NCBI GenBank assembly: GCA_040902895.1
Contig: JBBDWL010000076.1
Span: 62,001-126,000 of the forward strand
DNA length: 64,000 bases
From: JALYRV01 sp040902895
GTDB taxonomy: Bacteria; Acidobacteriota; Vicinamibacteria; Vicinamibacterales; SCN-69-37
Reading direction: 5' to 3'
The notes beneath the pieces were generated by a model, which searched no databases, was not told where the DNA came from, and saw only the letters and a program-made list of their open reading frames with translations. Position 1 is the stretch's first letter. The number at the start of each line of letters is the position of its first letter. Positions 31,914 to 40,105 of this stretch are shown here, one piece after another. The position numbers and the translations under genes were made by a program.

Positions 31914-33743
31914 ATGCCCAACCGCCGGCAGGCGCGCGTCGCGAATCCGCTTCGTCGAAACATCGCGATCATCGCGCACGTCGACCACGGCAAGACCACC
32001 CTTGTTGACGCCCTCTTCCAGCAGAGCGGTATTTATCGTTCGAACGAGCGCATTGCCGACCGGGCCATGGACAGCAACGAGCTCGAGCGCGAGCGCGGCA
32101 TCACGATCCTGGCGAAGAACACCGCCGTCAACTACGGCGAGCATCTCATCAACATTGTCGACACGCCGGGCCACGCCGACTTCGGCGGCGAAGTCGAGCG
32201 CGTGCTCTCGATGGTCGACGGCGTGATGCTGCTGGTCGACGCGTCGGAAGGCCCGCTGCCGCAGACGCGCTTCGTCCTGGGCAAGGCGCTCGAGCGCCGC
32301 CTGACGCCCATCGTCGTCATCAACAAGATCGATCGCCAGGACGCGCGGCCGCAGGCCGTCGTCAACGAAGTGTTCGACCTGTTCATCGATCTCGACGCCA
32401 CCGAGGATCTGCTCGACTTCCCCATCCTCTATGCCGTGGCGCGTGACGGCATCGCCAGCACCTCGCTCGAGGAGAAAGGCACGTCGCTCAAGCCGCTGTT
32501 CGACGCCATCATCGAGCGCATTCCGCCGCCGATGGGCGATCCCGACGGCAAGCTGCAGATGCTGGTGGCGAATCTCGACGCGAGCGATTACCTCGGCCGG
32601 CTCGCCATCGGGCGCATCTTCAACGGCCGCGTGAAGGTCGGCGATCAGATCTCCGTGTGCAAGCTCGATGGCACGGTGCAGGTCACGAAGGTCACGAAGC
32701 TGTACTCGTTCGAAGGGCTCAAGCGCATCGACACACAGCAGGCCGCCGCGGGCGACATCGTCTGTCTCGCCGGCATCGAAGGGATCATGATCGGCGAGAC
32801 GATCTCGTCGCCGATCGACCCGGAGCCGCTCAACGCGATTGCCATCGACGAACCGACGGTGTCGATGATCTTCGGCGTGAACACGTCGCCGATGGCGGGC
32901 CGCGAGGGGCAGTACGTCACGTCGCGGCAGCTCGCCGATCGTCTCGATCGCGAGCTCGTGGGCAATGTGTCGATCCGGGTCGAGCCCACCGACTCGCCCG
33001 AGCAGTTCAAGGTGCTCGGCCGCGGCGAGCTGCAGCTCTCGATTCTGCTCGAGATGATGCGGCGCGAAGGCTTCGAGATGCAGGTGTCGCGGCCCGAGAT
33101 CGTGACGCGCGAGATCAACGGGCAGCGCGTCGAGCCGGTCGAAGAGCTGATCATCGACGTTGCCGAGGATTATCAGGGCGTGGTCATCGCGCAGATTGGC
33201 ATCCGCAAGGGCGTGATGACGAAGATGGTGAATCACGGCTCGGGCCGCACGCGCCTCGAGTTCAGAATTCCGGCACGCGGACTGATCGGCTTCCGATCGC
33301 AGCTGCTGGCCGAAACGCGCGGCACCGGCATCATGCACCACCGGTTCATCGGATGGGAGGCCTGGCACGGCGACATTCCAGCCCGCGGGACCGGCGCCCT
33401 GGTGTCCGACCGGACCGGTCCTGCCACCGCCTATGCCATCGCCGCCCTTCAGGAGCGCGGCGAGATGTTCATCGATCCCACGACCGACGTGTACGAAGGC
33501 ATGATCGTGGGCGAGAACAGCCGGACCAACGATCTCGACGTCAATATCACCAGGGAAAAGAAGCAGACCAACATGCGGGCCTCGAGCGCCGACGAGGCCG
33601 TACGGCTGATTCCACCGCGGCGGCTGAATCTCGAGCAGGCGCTCGAGTTCATCAGCGATGATGAACTGGTGGAGATCACACCGAAGAACCTGCGCCTGCG
33701 CAAGCGGGTGCTGGCCGCGAACATGCGGCCGAGAAGGAACTAG
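31914..33743 (+). CDS. typA: Ribosome-associated GTPase TypA/BipA
   Basis: Translational GTPase of 609 residues that binds the 70S ribosome in stress or at low temperature and helps assemble the 50S subunit. G1 is AHVDHGKTT, G2 lies in RGITI, G3 is DTPGH, G4 NKID. The C-terminal half has the BipA-specific YQGVVIAQIGIRKG and FRIPARGLIGFRS. A -10-like TACACT ends 6 bases before the ATG, with a loose -35 TTACTT 16 bases further up. A long antisense frame over the same region has no family match. Confidence 0.96.
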   Translation: MPNRRQARVANPLRRNIAIIAHVDHGKTTLVDALFQQSGIYRSNERIADRAMDSNELERERGITILAKNTAVNYGEHLINIVDTPGHADFGGEVERVLSMVDGVMLLVDASEGPLPQTRFVLGKALERRLTPIVVINKIDRQDARPQAVVNEVFDLFIDLDATEDLLDFPILYAVARDGIASTSLEEKGTSLKPLFDAIIERIPPPMGDPDGKLQMLVANLDASDYLGRLAIGRIFNGRVKVGDQISVCKLDGTVQVTKVTKLYSFEGLKRIDTQQAAAGDIVCLAGIEGIMIGETISSPIDPEPLNAIAIDEPTVSMIFGVNTSPMAGREGQYVTSRQLADRLDRELVGNVSIRVEPTDSPEQFKVLGRGELQLSILLEMMRREGFEMQVSRPEIVTREINGQRVEPVEELIIDVAEDYQGVVIAQIGIRKGVMTKMVNHGSGRTRLEFRIPARGLIGFRSQLLAETRGTGIMHHRFIGWEAWHGDIPARGTGALVSDRTGPATAYAIAALQERGEMFIDPTTDVYEGMIVGENSRTNDLDVNITREKKQTNMRASSADEAVRLIPPRRLNLEQALEFISDDELVEITPKNLRLRKRVLAANMRPRRN

Positions 33744-33751
33744 GCCCGACG

Positions 33752-34207
33752 ATGCTGACGCACGCCACACGCACGATCTCGCTCGCTCTGCTCGCGCTGG
33801 TCGCCGGATGCAACACGGAAGGACCGACGACGCCCATCACCTTCGTCGGACCCGCGTCGCTGGTCATCACCGATCTGCGAACCGGCGCGGGCGAGACGCT
33901 CGCCCAGGGCCAGCAGGCCACAGTGCACTATGCGCTCTGGCTGTACGATCCGAGGAACACCGACTCGAAAGGGACGCTGCTCGAAGACTCACGCCAGTTG
34001 GGGTCGGCAAGTCAGGGCTTCACGATCAGGATCGCAACCGATGCGGTGATTGAGGGCTGGGTGCAGGGGCTGCCGGGCATGAAAGTGGGCGGGCTGCGGC
34101 GGCTCGTGATTCCGCCCTCGCTCGCCTTTGGCGATACGGGCAGTCAGGGGATCCCGCCGAACGCGTGGCTCGTGTTCGACGTGGATCTGCTCGCCGTCAG
34201 AAACTGA
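33752..34207 (+). CDS. FKBP-type peptidyl-prolyl isomerase, lipoprotein
   Basis: 151-residue protein with a lipoprotein signal (ALLALVAGC, Cys at about residue 20). The FKBP domain follows: ITDLRTGAGETLAQGQQATVHYALWLYD, VIEGWVQGLPGMKVGGLRRLVIPPSLAFGD and IPPNAWLVFDVDLLAV. It should fold outer-envelope or periplasmic proteins. Starts 8 bases after typA and may be co-transcribed. Convergent with the desaturase gene. Confidence 0.9.
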   Translation: MLTHATRTISLALLALVAGCNTEGPTTPITFVGPASLVITDLRTGAGETLAQGQQATVHYALWLYDPRNTDSKGTLLEDSRQLGSASQGFTIRIATDAVIEGWVQGLPGMKVGGLRRLVIPPSLAFGDTGSQGIPPNAWLVFDVDLLAVRN

Positions 34208-34218
34208 GCGCAGCTTCT

Positions 34219-35220
34219 TCAGGACAGCTCGATGCGCGGGCTTGCCGGGCGCGGACGCGCGTCCGCCGCGTGCCAGTTCGTGTGCGGCGCCTGGTTCTCG
34301 ACGATCCAGCCGTAGACAAGCTTTCCATACGTCATCCACGTCATCCCGCGCTCCGCATAGAACGGCCGCAGCGCCGTCTGCACTTTCGGCAGGCGATAGA
34401 ACGGCACGCCCGGGAAGTAGTGATGCTCGAGGTGGTAGTTCGAGTTCAGAAACAGGAAATCCCAGAACCAGTGGCCGCGCATGAGCGTGCCCCACTGCGC
34501 CGGGTCGTCGGGATTGATGTCGTAGTGCTGCCCGAGCCGGTTGAGCGTGAACGCCACCGGGAACACGAAGAACACCGGCAGGATGTGCGCGCGCAGCGCG
34601 GCGCTCGCGCCGAACGCCGTCCAGATGGCGGCCATCGCTCCGAGGTGAAAGCCGATTGACAGCCAGCGCTCGCGGCCGATCCGCTGGCGCAGCTCGGGCT
34701 CGTACGTCGTGGCCTCGCGCTTTGCGGCGCGGAAATAGATCGGAAACAGGACGGGCGTGGCGTACAGCAGCTTGTACCAGCGGGCGTTGATCTTCGGCGA
34801 GAGATGGTGGCGCTTCGGATCGTCTTCCTCGGAGCCGAGCTCCGCGTGATGATCGAGATGCCAGCGCGTGAACTGACTGGCCGAGAGTCCGCTCGGCGTC
34901 GCATACAGCAGACCCAGTACGCGCTCGAGCACCGGACGCCGCGTGGTGAACACGGCATGGTGCACCACTTCGTGCAGCAGCACCGAGAAGTTGAAGACGG
35001 TGAAGCCCTGCACGATGACGAGCGGAATCCAGATCGCCGGATGCGTGAAGCGGATGAGCGCCCACGTGCACACCGCCAGGATTGCGAACTGCCGGCCCGC
35101 GACGAGCAGATGCCTCGCCACCGATTTGGTGTGCAGCTCGCGCATCAGATCGCGCGGCACGGCACGGCCCAGCTCGGCACGCAGGGCGCCCGCATGCGCA
35201 GAATAGTGATGATGTCCCAC
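34219..35220 (-). CDS. Membrane fatty-acid desaturase
   Basis: Di-iron desaturase of 333 residues with the three histidine boxes HEVVHH, HLDHH and HLEHH, the last followed by YFPGVPFYRLPKV. Four or so membrane helices lie between them (about 45-85, 195-225). It introduces a double bond in an acyl or sphingoid lipid chain; regiospecificity cannot be told. The N-terminus MGHHHYSAHAG is His-rich and not part of the catalytic boxes. Upstream of the start (35221-35278) lies an 8-bp tandem repeat. Confidence 0.9.
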   Translation of the reverse strand: MGHHHYSAHAGALRAELGRAVPRDLMRELHTKSVARHLLVAGRQFAILAVCTWALIRFTHPAIWIPLVIVQGFTVFNFSVLLHEVVHHAVFTTRRPVLERVLGLLYATPSGLSASQFTRWHLDHHAELGSEEDDPKRHHLSPKINARWYKLLYATPVLFPIYFRAAKREATTYEPELRQRIGRERWLSIGFHLGAMAAIWTAFGASAALRAHILPVFFVFPVAFTLNRLGQHYDINPDDPAQWGTLMRGHWFWDFLFLNSNYHLEHHYFPGVPFYRLPKVQTALRPFYAERGMTWMTYGKLVYGWIVENQAPHTNWHAADARPRPASPRIELS

Positions 35221-35239
35221 GGAGGATCTAGTTTACGGG

Positions 35240-35275
35240 ATTTGGTGATCTCGTGATTTGGTGATCTGGTGATTT
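35240..35275. repeat. 8-bp tandem repeat ATYTGGTG
   Basis: Four and a half copies of an 8-base unit (ATTTGGTG, ATCTCGTG, ATTTGGTG, ATCTGGTG) fill most of the 58-base gap between the DMT permease and the desaturase. AT-richer than the surroundings. Confidence 0.8.
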
Positions 35276-35278
35276 AGC

Positions 35279-36358
35279 TCAACGGGGGCCTGGCGACACC
35301 ATGGGCAACCTGATGCGTGTCAGGGCGACGCCGCTGAGCACGAGGGCTGCGCCGACGAGCTTCTGCGGCGTCAGCGCCTCGCCCAGCCACAGCGCGGCCA
35401 CGCTCATGGCCGCAATCGGCACCAGGTTCGAATAGATCGAGGTGCGCGCCATGCCGATCTTCTGCACCGCGGCATACCAGATCAGATACGCAAGACACAG
35501 CGCGAACAGCGACGAAAACACGAGCGCCCACCACGTCCACGCGCTCACCGCGGCCCAATCCACATCGGCCATCTGCGGAATCGTCACGATGACATACGGC
35601 ACCGCGCCCATCGCCATCGACGTGCCGGTGACGAACAGCGGCGAATGCCGTTTGAGCAGTGTGGCGGCGCCAACGGTGTAAACCGTCCAGCACGCGACCG
35701 ACACGAATATCAGGACATCGCCGGTCAGATGATCGCCGCCAAGCCCGGCGCCCATCCCGACAACGATCCAGATGCCGATCGCCGACACGGCCGCACCGAT
35801 CCAGTGCATCCGTGACACGCGCTCGCGGCCGAGCGCAGCGCCGGCCAGCGCGACACAGACCGGCGTGGCGCCGATGATGAGCGAGCTGTTGGCCACGCTC
35901 GTGAGCGCAACGCCGCTCACGAAAGACAGCTGATACGCGAAGTGGCCGACAAGGCCGAGGGCGGCGAGCGACAGGACGTCGCGTCTGAGCAGCGGTTCGC
36001 GCGTGAAGAGCATGCGCGGCGGAGTCGCGCCCTTCTTCGCGCGGTTGAGGATCACCGTGATGGCGAAAGCAAAGACGATCGACGCAATCACCATGCGCAG
36101 CGCATTGAAGGGCTGCTGCGGGATTTCCTGAAACGCGACTTTGAGCACGCTGTAGTTCGCGCCCCAAATCACCACCATGGCGACAAGCGCCAGGTCTATG
36201 CGAGTAAGGGACGTAAGACGAGTAAGTCGAGTAAGGGGAGTAAGACGAGTAAGGGGAGTAAGGGGAGTAAGGGGTGTTAGGGGGGTAAGGGGGTAAGTCG
36301 GACGGGGGCTGCGGGCCGGCGATCCTTCCACCGGCGAGCGGCCCCCGTCCGTCGTCAC
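35279..36358 (-). CDS. EamA/DMT-family permease with repeat-encoded N-terminus
   Basis: 359-residue inner-membrane transporter with ten helices in two EamA halves; the first begins LALVAMVVIWGANYSVLK and the second DVLIFVSVACWTVYTVGA. Substrate unknown (metabolite or drug efflux). The first 50 residues are not typical: a Pro/Arg leader, then about ten PLT/RLT triplets encoded by a 9-bp tandem repeat. No alternative start lies between the repeat and the first helix, so the tail is probably translated. GTG 36358 follows the atpE stop by 7 bases, hinting at co-transcription with the ATP synthase genes. Confidence 0.88.
   Translation of the reverse strand: MTTDGGRSPVEGSPARSPRPTYPLTPLTPLTPLTPLTRLTPLTRLTRLTSLTRIDLALVAMVVIWGANYSVLKVAFQEIPQQPFNALRMVIASIVFAFAITVILNRAKKGATPPRMLFTREPLLRRDVLSLAALGLVGHFAYQLSFVSGVALTSVANSSLIIGATPVCVALAGAALGRERVSRMHWIGAAVSAIGIWIVVGMGAGLGGDHLTGDVLIFVSVACWTVYTVGAATLLKRHSPLFVTGTSMAMGAVPYVIVTIPQMADVDWAAVSAWTWWALVFSSLFALCLAYLIWYAAVQKIGMARTSIYSNLVPIAAMSVAALWLGEALTPQKLVGAALVLSGVALTRIRLPMVSPGPR
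36196..36295. repeat. 9-bp tandem repeat AGTAAGNNG inside the DMT permease gene
   Basis: About eleven units of a 9-base repeat (plus-strand consensus AGTAAGGGG, AGTAAGACG, AGTAAGTCG). On the coding strand each unit is CTTACT plus one codon, hence Leu-Thr-Pro/Arg triplets, so gain or loss of units keeps the frame. The same repeat is intergenic at 56406 and 61975. Confidence 0.93.
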
Positions 36359-36365
36359 GTCCGTC

Positions 36366-36722
36366 CTAGCCGCCGACCTGGGGCGGGGCGAACGGCTTGA
36401 GGAAGAAGAGGATCAGCGAGATCAGCAGCACGTAGATGACCAGCGACTCGATGAGCACGAGGCCGAGGATCAGCGCGCCGCGAATTTCGCCCGAGGCGCT
36501 GGGATTGCGCGCGATGCCTTCAGCCGCCGCCGCAACCGCGCGGCCCTGACCGAGGGCGCCGCCGAACGCCGCAATACCGAGCGCGAACCCGGCCGTGATG
36601 ATCGACCACATCGCGACCGAGGTGCCGCCATGCGTCGCCGCGGGATCCTGCGCGAACACCGGCGTTGCCACGGCCACCATGGCCATTACCAGACCCGTCA
36701 TCGAGAAAAAGCGCTTACTCAC
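36366..36722 (-). CDS. atpE: ATP synthase F0 subunit c with cleavable-type leader
   Basis: 118-residue proteolipid that forms the rotor ring. Helix 1 has GFALGIAAFGGALGQGRAVA, the polar loop EGIARNPSASGEIRG, and helix 2 LILGLVLIESLVIYVLLISL with the ion-binding Glu. A hydrophobic leader of about 30 residues ending VFAQD precedes the mature part, as in some other phyla. Gln in GQG, Glu, the following Ser and the Tyr four residues on match most of the sodium-binding set; Leu replaces Val. GTG start with AGGAGG 4 bases upstream. Follows atpB; no atpF or F1 genes nearby. Confidence 0.95.
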   Translation of the reverse strand: MSKRFFSMTGLVMAMVAVATPVFAQDPAATHGGTSVAMWSIITAGFALGIAAFGGALGQGRAVAAAAEGIARNPSASGEIRGALILGLVLIESLVIYVLLISLILFFLKPFAPPQVGG

Positions 36723-36763
36723 ACAGCCTCCTAAAGAATCAGTCCAAAAACGAAACGAAATCC

Positions 36764-37591
36764 TTACGCCGCGGCGGCCACGTGGCCGCGGCCGACGTCG
36801 ACGCGGTCGTCGTGCGGCGCGTCGTGCGCCTCGTGCTCGTCGTGATGCTCCACCGCCACCGCACCCGCGAGATAAATCGTCGCCAGCAGCACGAAGATGA
36901 AGGCCTGCAGACCACCCGTCACCAGTCCGAGCAGCATCATCGGCAGCGGCACGAGCCACGGGATGATGAGGAAGAGAATCGCGATGACGAGCTCTTCACC
37001 GAAGATGTTGCCGAACAAACGCAGCGAGAGCGACATCACGCGCGAGAGATGGCTAATCAGCTCGATCGGCAGCATGATGGGCGCCATCCAGATCGGAGCG
37101 CCCGGCGGCGCGGCGAAGTGCGCGAGGTACGAGCCGAGCCCCTGCGTGCGGATGCCCTGATAGTGGTAATAGACCCACACCGTCAGCGCACACCCGGCCG
37201 TCACATTGAGGTTGCTCGTCGGCGCCATCAGCCCCGGCACGAGACCCGCATAGTTGGCGACGAGAATGAAAATCCCGAGAGAAAAAATCAGCGGCAGATA
37301 GCGGCTGCCCTTGCCCGGAATCCACTCGTTGAGAATCCCGTTCATCGCCGACAAGGCGTCTTCCATCAGAATCTGCAGCTTGCCGGGGTTTTCGACGCTC
37401 AAACGCGATCGCACGAGGAACCCGAGCGCCGTCAGGGCCACCACGATGAGCATCGTCATGACCATGTAGTCGGGAATCAGGTACGGATGCTCGGGCGAGG
37501 TGTGGACGCCAAATCGGTCGAACACCGGCCCCAGGATGGGCGCCAGTGCGGCGTTGACCCACTCGACGATCAGAAGTGTGTGATGAGGCAT
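36764..37591 (-). CDS. atpB: ATP synthase F0 subunit a
   Basis: 275-residue membrane stator subunit that forms the ion channel next to the c-ring. Conserved parts are NEWIPGKGSRYLPLIFSLGIFILVANYAGLVPG and the essential arginine in SLSLRLFGNIFGEE, followed by two C-terminal helices. The tail is rich in His, Asp and Glu (HHDEHEAHDAPHDD), a possible metal-binding end unusual for this family. ATG is directly next to the atpI stop (TAAATG). Confidence 0.96.
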   Translation of the reverse strand: MPHHTLLIVEWVNAALAPILGPVFDRFGVHTSPEHPYLIPDYMVMTMLIVVALTALGFLVRSRLSVENPGKLQILMEDALSAMNGILNEWIPGKGSRYLPLIFSLGIFILVANYAGLVPGLMAPTSNLNVTAGCALTVWVYYHYQGIRTQGLGSYLAHFAAPPGAPIWMAPIMLPIELISHLSRVMSLSLRLFGNIFGEELVIAILFLIIPWLVPLPMMLLGLVTGGLQAFIFVLLATIYLAGAVAVEHHDEHEAHDAPHDDRVDVGRGHVAAAA

Positions 37592-37954
37592 TTATCTGGG
37601 ATGTACGGCGGCTTCGACCGCTACAGCTGCCGCAATCGAGGACGCGCCCACCAGCAGCCCTATCGGGTGCAGGCGCAAACGCGAAATCATAACGTACGCC
37701 GCCAGAGCCAGTAAAGCGTACCGCACCAGAATCAGGCCCAATCCGCGTCCTTTTTGCGCCGCGCCCGACGCCGGATCGGCAAGCCGCATCGTGCCGCGTT
37801 TGAGCATCAGCAGACTCATGAGGGCGAGGACGGCCCCGCCCACGACACCGACGGCCGCGTCGAGTCCGCCGATCAGCAGTCCGCCGGCGGCGAAGACCGC
37901 GGATATGACGATGGCTCTGCGCGCGAGCCGGGCGAGCAGCGCGTCGGGCGTCAC
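37592..37954 (-). CDS. atpI: ATP synthase subunit I-like protein
   Basis: 120-residue protein with four membrane helices (about 15-35, 38-56, 75-93, 97-115), in the position of atpI before atpB. AtpI is thought to help insert or assemble the c-ring. Sequence identity to known AtpI is low, so synteny weighs most. GTG 37954 shares GTGA with the atpZ stop; in-frame extension upstream overlaps atpZ and lacks homology. Confidence 0.78.
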   Translation of the reverse strand: MTPDALLARLARRAIVISAVFAAGGLLIGGLDAAVGVVGGAVLALMSLLMLKRGTMRLADPASGAAQKGRGLGLILVRYALLALAAYVMISRLRLHPIGLLVGASSIAAAVAVEAAVHPR

Positions 37955-38184
37955 TTCAGTTTTTTTGAGGCGCGGAAGACGTTGATCATGCCGGCCGCAC
38001 TGCCGAGCCCGAAGAAAATCAGGAAGAAGACCGGGTACTTCTCGAATTTGAAAACCCGATCGAGCCAATAGCCGAACCCTCCGCCGAGCAGCACAGCCAG
38101 CACAAAAGAAATTCCGACCGTGCTGAGGGCGCCGAGCGTCCGAATAGTGTCGACGCGTGTACGCCGATCCGGCTGATCCGCCAT
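37951..38184 (-). CDS. atpZ: AtpZ/AtpI-family small membrane protein
   Basis: 77-residue protein with two membrane helices separated by a short loop: ALSTVGISFVLAVLLGGGFGYWLD and FFLIFFGLGSAAGMINVFRA. The glycine-rich GGGFGYWLDR is the AtpZ family mark. Stands first in atpZ-atpI-atpB-atpE. Role in Mg2+/Ca2+ supply or assembly is proposed for relatives. Starts divergently from the VWA gene across 77 bases; a TATACT at 38210-38215 on the plus strand may drive the latter. Confidence 0.85.
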   Translation of the reverse strand: MADQPDRRTRVDTIRTLGALSTVGISFVLAVLLGGGFGYWLDRVFKFEKYPVFFLIFFGLGSAAGMINVFRASKKLK

Positions 38185-38261
38185 GACGTTCCGTGCAGCT
38201 TACCGCAGGTATACTCGAACGAGGGCCCTCCGGGCTGCCTCTTCAGGTTGGGAGATACACC

Positions 38262-39170
38262 GTGTTTTCACGACTTTTCGCCACGCGCTTGTTCACCGCC
38301 GCCGGCCTCGTCGCGGCGCTCTCGGCGCCGGCAGCCGCACAGGACGCCCAGGCCCGCGAAGGCCGCGTCCACATCAGCGTGACGGATCGCGACGGCAAGG
38401 TGCTGCCGCTCACGGCGGCCGAGGTCGCGATTTCGGAAGATGGCCGTGCGCGCGAAGTGCTGCGCGTCGAGAAGGCCTCGGGCCCCGTGCAAATCGCGTT
38501 GCTCCTCGACGACAGCCAGGCGGCACAGGCCACGATTAACGACCTGCGTGAGGGCGTGCGGCAGTTCATCGCGAAAGTGCTCGATGCGAACGCGCAATCC
38601 GAGATCGCGCTGATCTCGTTTGGTGAGCGTCCGACGCTGCTGGTCGACTACACCAGCAATCGCGCGCAGCTCGAACGCGGCATCGGGCGCATCTTCGCGC
38701 GCCAGGGCGCGGGCGCCTACATGCTCGAAGCGATCTTCAGCGCCGCGCGCGGCGCCGCCAAGCGCGCCAGCGCGCGCGGCCACATCGCCGTGATCGGCAC
38801 CGAAGGGGTCGAGTTCAGCAACGATCACTACGGCCGGGTGCTCGATGAGCTCGCCCAAAGCGGCGCGACGCTCTGGGCCCTGACGCTTACTGCCGGCGCC
38901 CGCGCCGCCGAGAGCGAGGAGACTCGCAATCGCAGTGTCGTGCTCGGCCGCGGCACAGACGACACCGGCGGCCGCCAGGATCAGGTGCTCGCCAACAGCG
39001 CGATTCCGACCATCCTGGGGAAACTCGCGGACTCGATCCTCAATCAGTACGCCGTGACGTACGGCAGGCCCGACGCGCTCGTGCCGCCGAAGACGATCGA
39101 TGTGAAAGTCAGCAAGCCGGGGGCGCGCGTGCTGGCGCCCTCGATTGCGCCGCGCGTTCGCAAGCCGTGA
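38262..39170 (+). CDS. Exported VWFA-related protein with degenerate MIDAS
   Basis: 302-residue protein with signal peptide (about 1-24, ending AAAQD). A short beta domain (VHISVTDRDGKVLPLTAAEVAISEDG) precedes a von Willebrand A-type fold beginning IALLLDDSQAAQATI. The metal-site DxSxS reads DDSQA, so the second serine is lost. Similar proteins occur in many copies in Acidobacteriota; ligand unknown. GGGAG lies 7 bases before GTG 38262. It overlaps the second VWA gene by GTGA. Confidence 0.82.
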   Translation: MFSRLFATRLFTAAGLVAALSAPAAAQDAQAREGRVHISVTDRDGKVLPLTAAEVAISEDGRAREVLRVEKASGPVQIALLLDDSQAAQATINDLREGVRQFIAKVLDANAQSEIALISFGERPTLLVDYTSNRAQLERGIGRIFARQGAGAYMLEAIFSAARGAAKRASARGHIAVIGTEGVEFSNDHYGRVLDELAQSGATLWALTLTAGARAAESEETRNRSVVLGRGTDDTGGRQDQVLANSAIPTILGKLADSILNQYAVTYGRPDALVPPKTIDVKVSKPGARVLAPSIAPRVRKP

Positions 39171-40105
39171 CGGCACGCCTCACGCTGGCTTTCGTGTGCG
39201 CGGTCGCCTCGACGGCGGCGATCGCGAGCCCTGAAGGGCTGCGTCACGGGCCGCAGCAGATCTTCCGCGGCGGTGTCGAGGTCGTCTCGCTCGCCGTGAC
39301 GGTCATGGACAAAGAAGGCCAGTACGTCTCGGGGCTCGACCAGCCGAACTTTCAGGTCTTCGAAGACGGCGTGCTGCAGGACATCGTGTATTTCTCGCGC
39401 CAGCATCAGCCGATTGCGCTGACGCTGCTGATGGATACCAGCACGAGCATGGAGCAGAAGCTGCCCATCGCGCAGGAAGCGGCCATCGGATTCGCGCGGC
39501 AGCTCAAACCGTCCGATGTCGCCGCGGTGGTCGAGTTCGACAGCCGGCCCGACATCGTCCAGGACTTCACCTCAGATAGATCGCTGCTCGAAGCGGCCAT
39601 CCGCAAGACCGCCGCCGGTGGATCGACGTCGCTCTATAACGCCATCTACGTCGGCCTGCGCGCGCTGGAGCGCACCAGAGCCTCAGCCGGCGAGCAGGTG
39701 CGCCGCCAGGCCATCATCGTGCTCTCAGACGGCGAAGACACGACGAGCCTCGTCAGCTACGAAGACGTGCTGGAGCTGGCAAAACGCTCAGAGACCGCGG
39801 TCTATTCCATTGGTCTGCGTTCGCGCGATCAGCCGTCGGCCAAAGGCTTCCGTGAGGCGGAGTTCGTGCTGCGATCGCTCGCGCAGCAGACCGGCGGCCG
39901 CGAGTTCTTCATCGACGACGCGGCCGACCTGAAAGGGATCTATCAGCGGATCGCCGACGAGCTCGCTAACCAGTACTCTATCGGCTACATGTCGAAGAAC
40001 AACAAGCGCGACGGGGCGTACCGGCGGATCGTGGTGCGCGTCGACAGACCGAATGCGATCGCGCGCACCAAGCAGGGCTATTACGGACCGGGCGGCACAC
40101 GATGA
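39167..40105 (+). CDS. Exported VWFA-related protein with intact MIDAS
   Basis: 312-residue paralogue of the preceding gene. It has a short N-terminal signal (1-20), the domain VVSLAVTVMDKEGQYVSGLDQPNFQVFEDGVLQ, and a VWA domain with a complete MIDAS, LLMDTSTSMEQK. Further blocks are AVVEFDSRPDIVQDFTSD and AIIVLSDGEDTTS. C-terminus YRRIVVRVDRPN is a typical end of this family. Starts with GTG in a GTGA overlap and shares ATGA with the CobA-HemD gene. Probably a periplasmic adhesion or complex-assembly factor; partner unknown. Confidence 0.87.
   Translation: MTARLTLAFVCAVASTAAIASPEGLRHGPQQIFRGGVEVVSLAVTVMDKEGQYVSGLDQPNFQVFEDGVLQDIVYFSRQHQPIALTLLMDTSTSMEQKLPIAQEAAIGFARQLKPSDVAAVVEFDSRPDIVQDFTSDRSLLEAAIRKTAAGGSTSLYNAIYVGLRALERTRASAGEQVRRQAIIVLSDGEDTTSLVSYEDVLELAKRSETAVYSIGLRSRDQPSAKGFREAEFVLRSLAQQTGGREFFIDDAADLKGIYQRIADELANQYSIGYMSKNNKRDGAYRRIVVRVDRPNAIARTKQGYYGPGGTR

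Noticed and set aside
31842..33770. 642-residue open frame antisense to typA
   Set aside because: Lacks any recognisable domain and mirrors the codon bias of typA; high-GC genes commonly leave long open antisense frames.
36196..36295. CRISPR array
   Set aside because: Units are 9 bp and contiguous without spacers; no cas genes.
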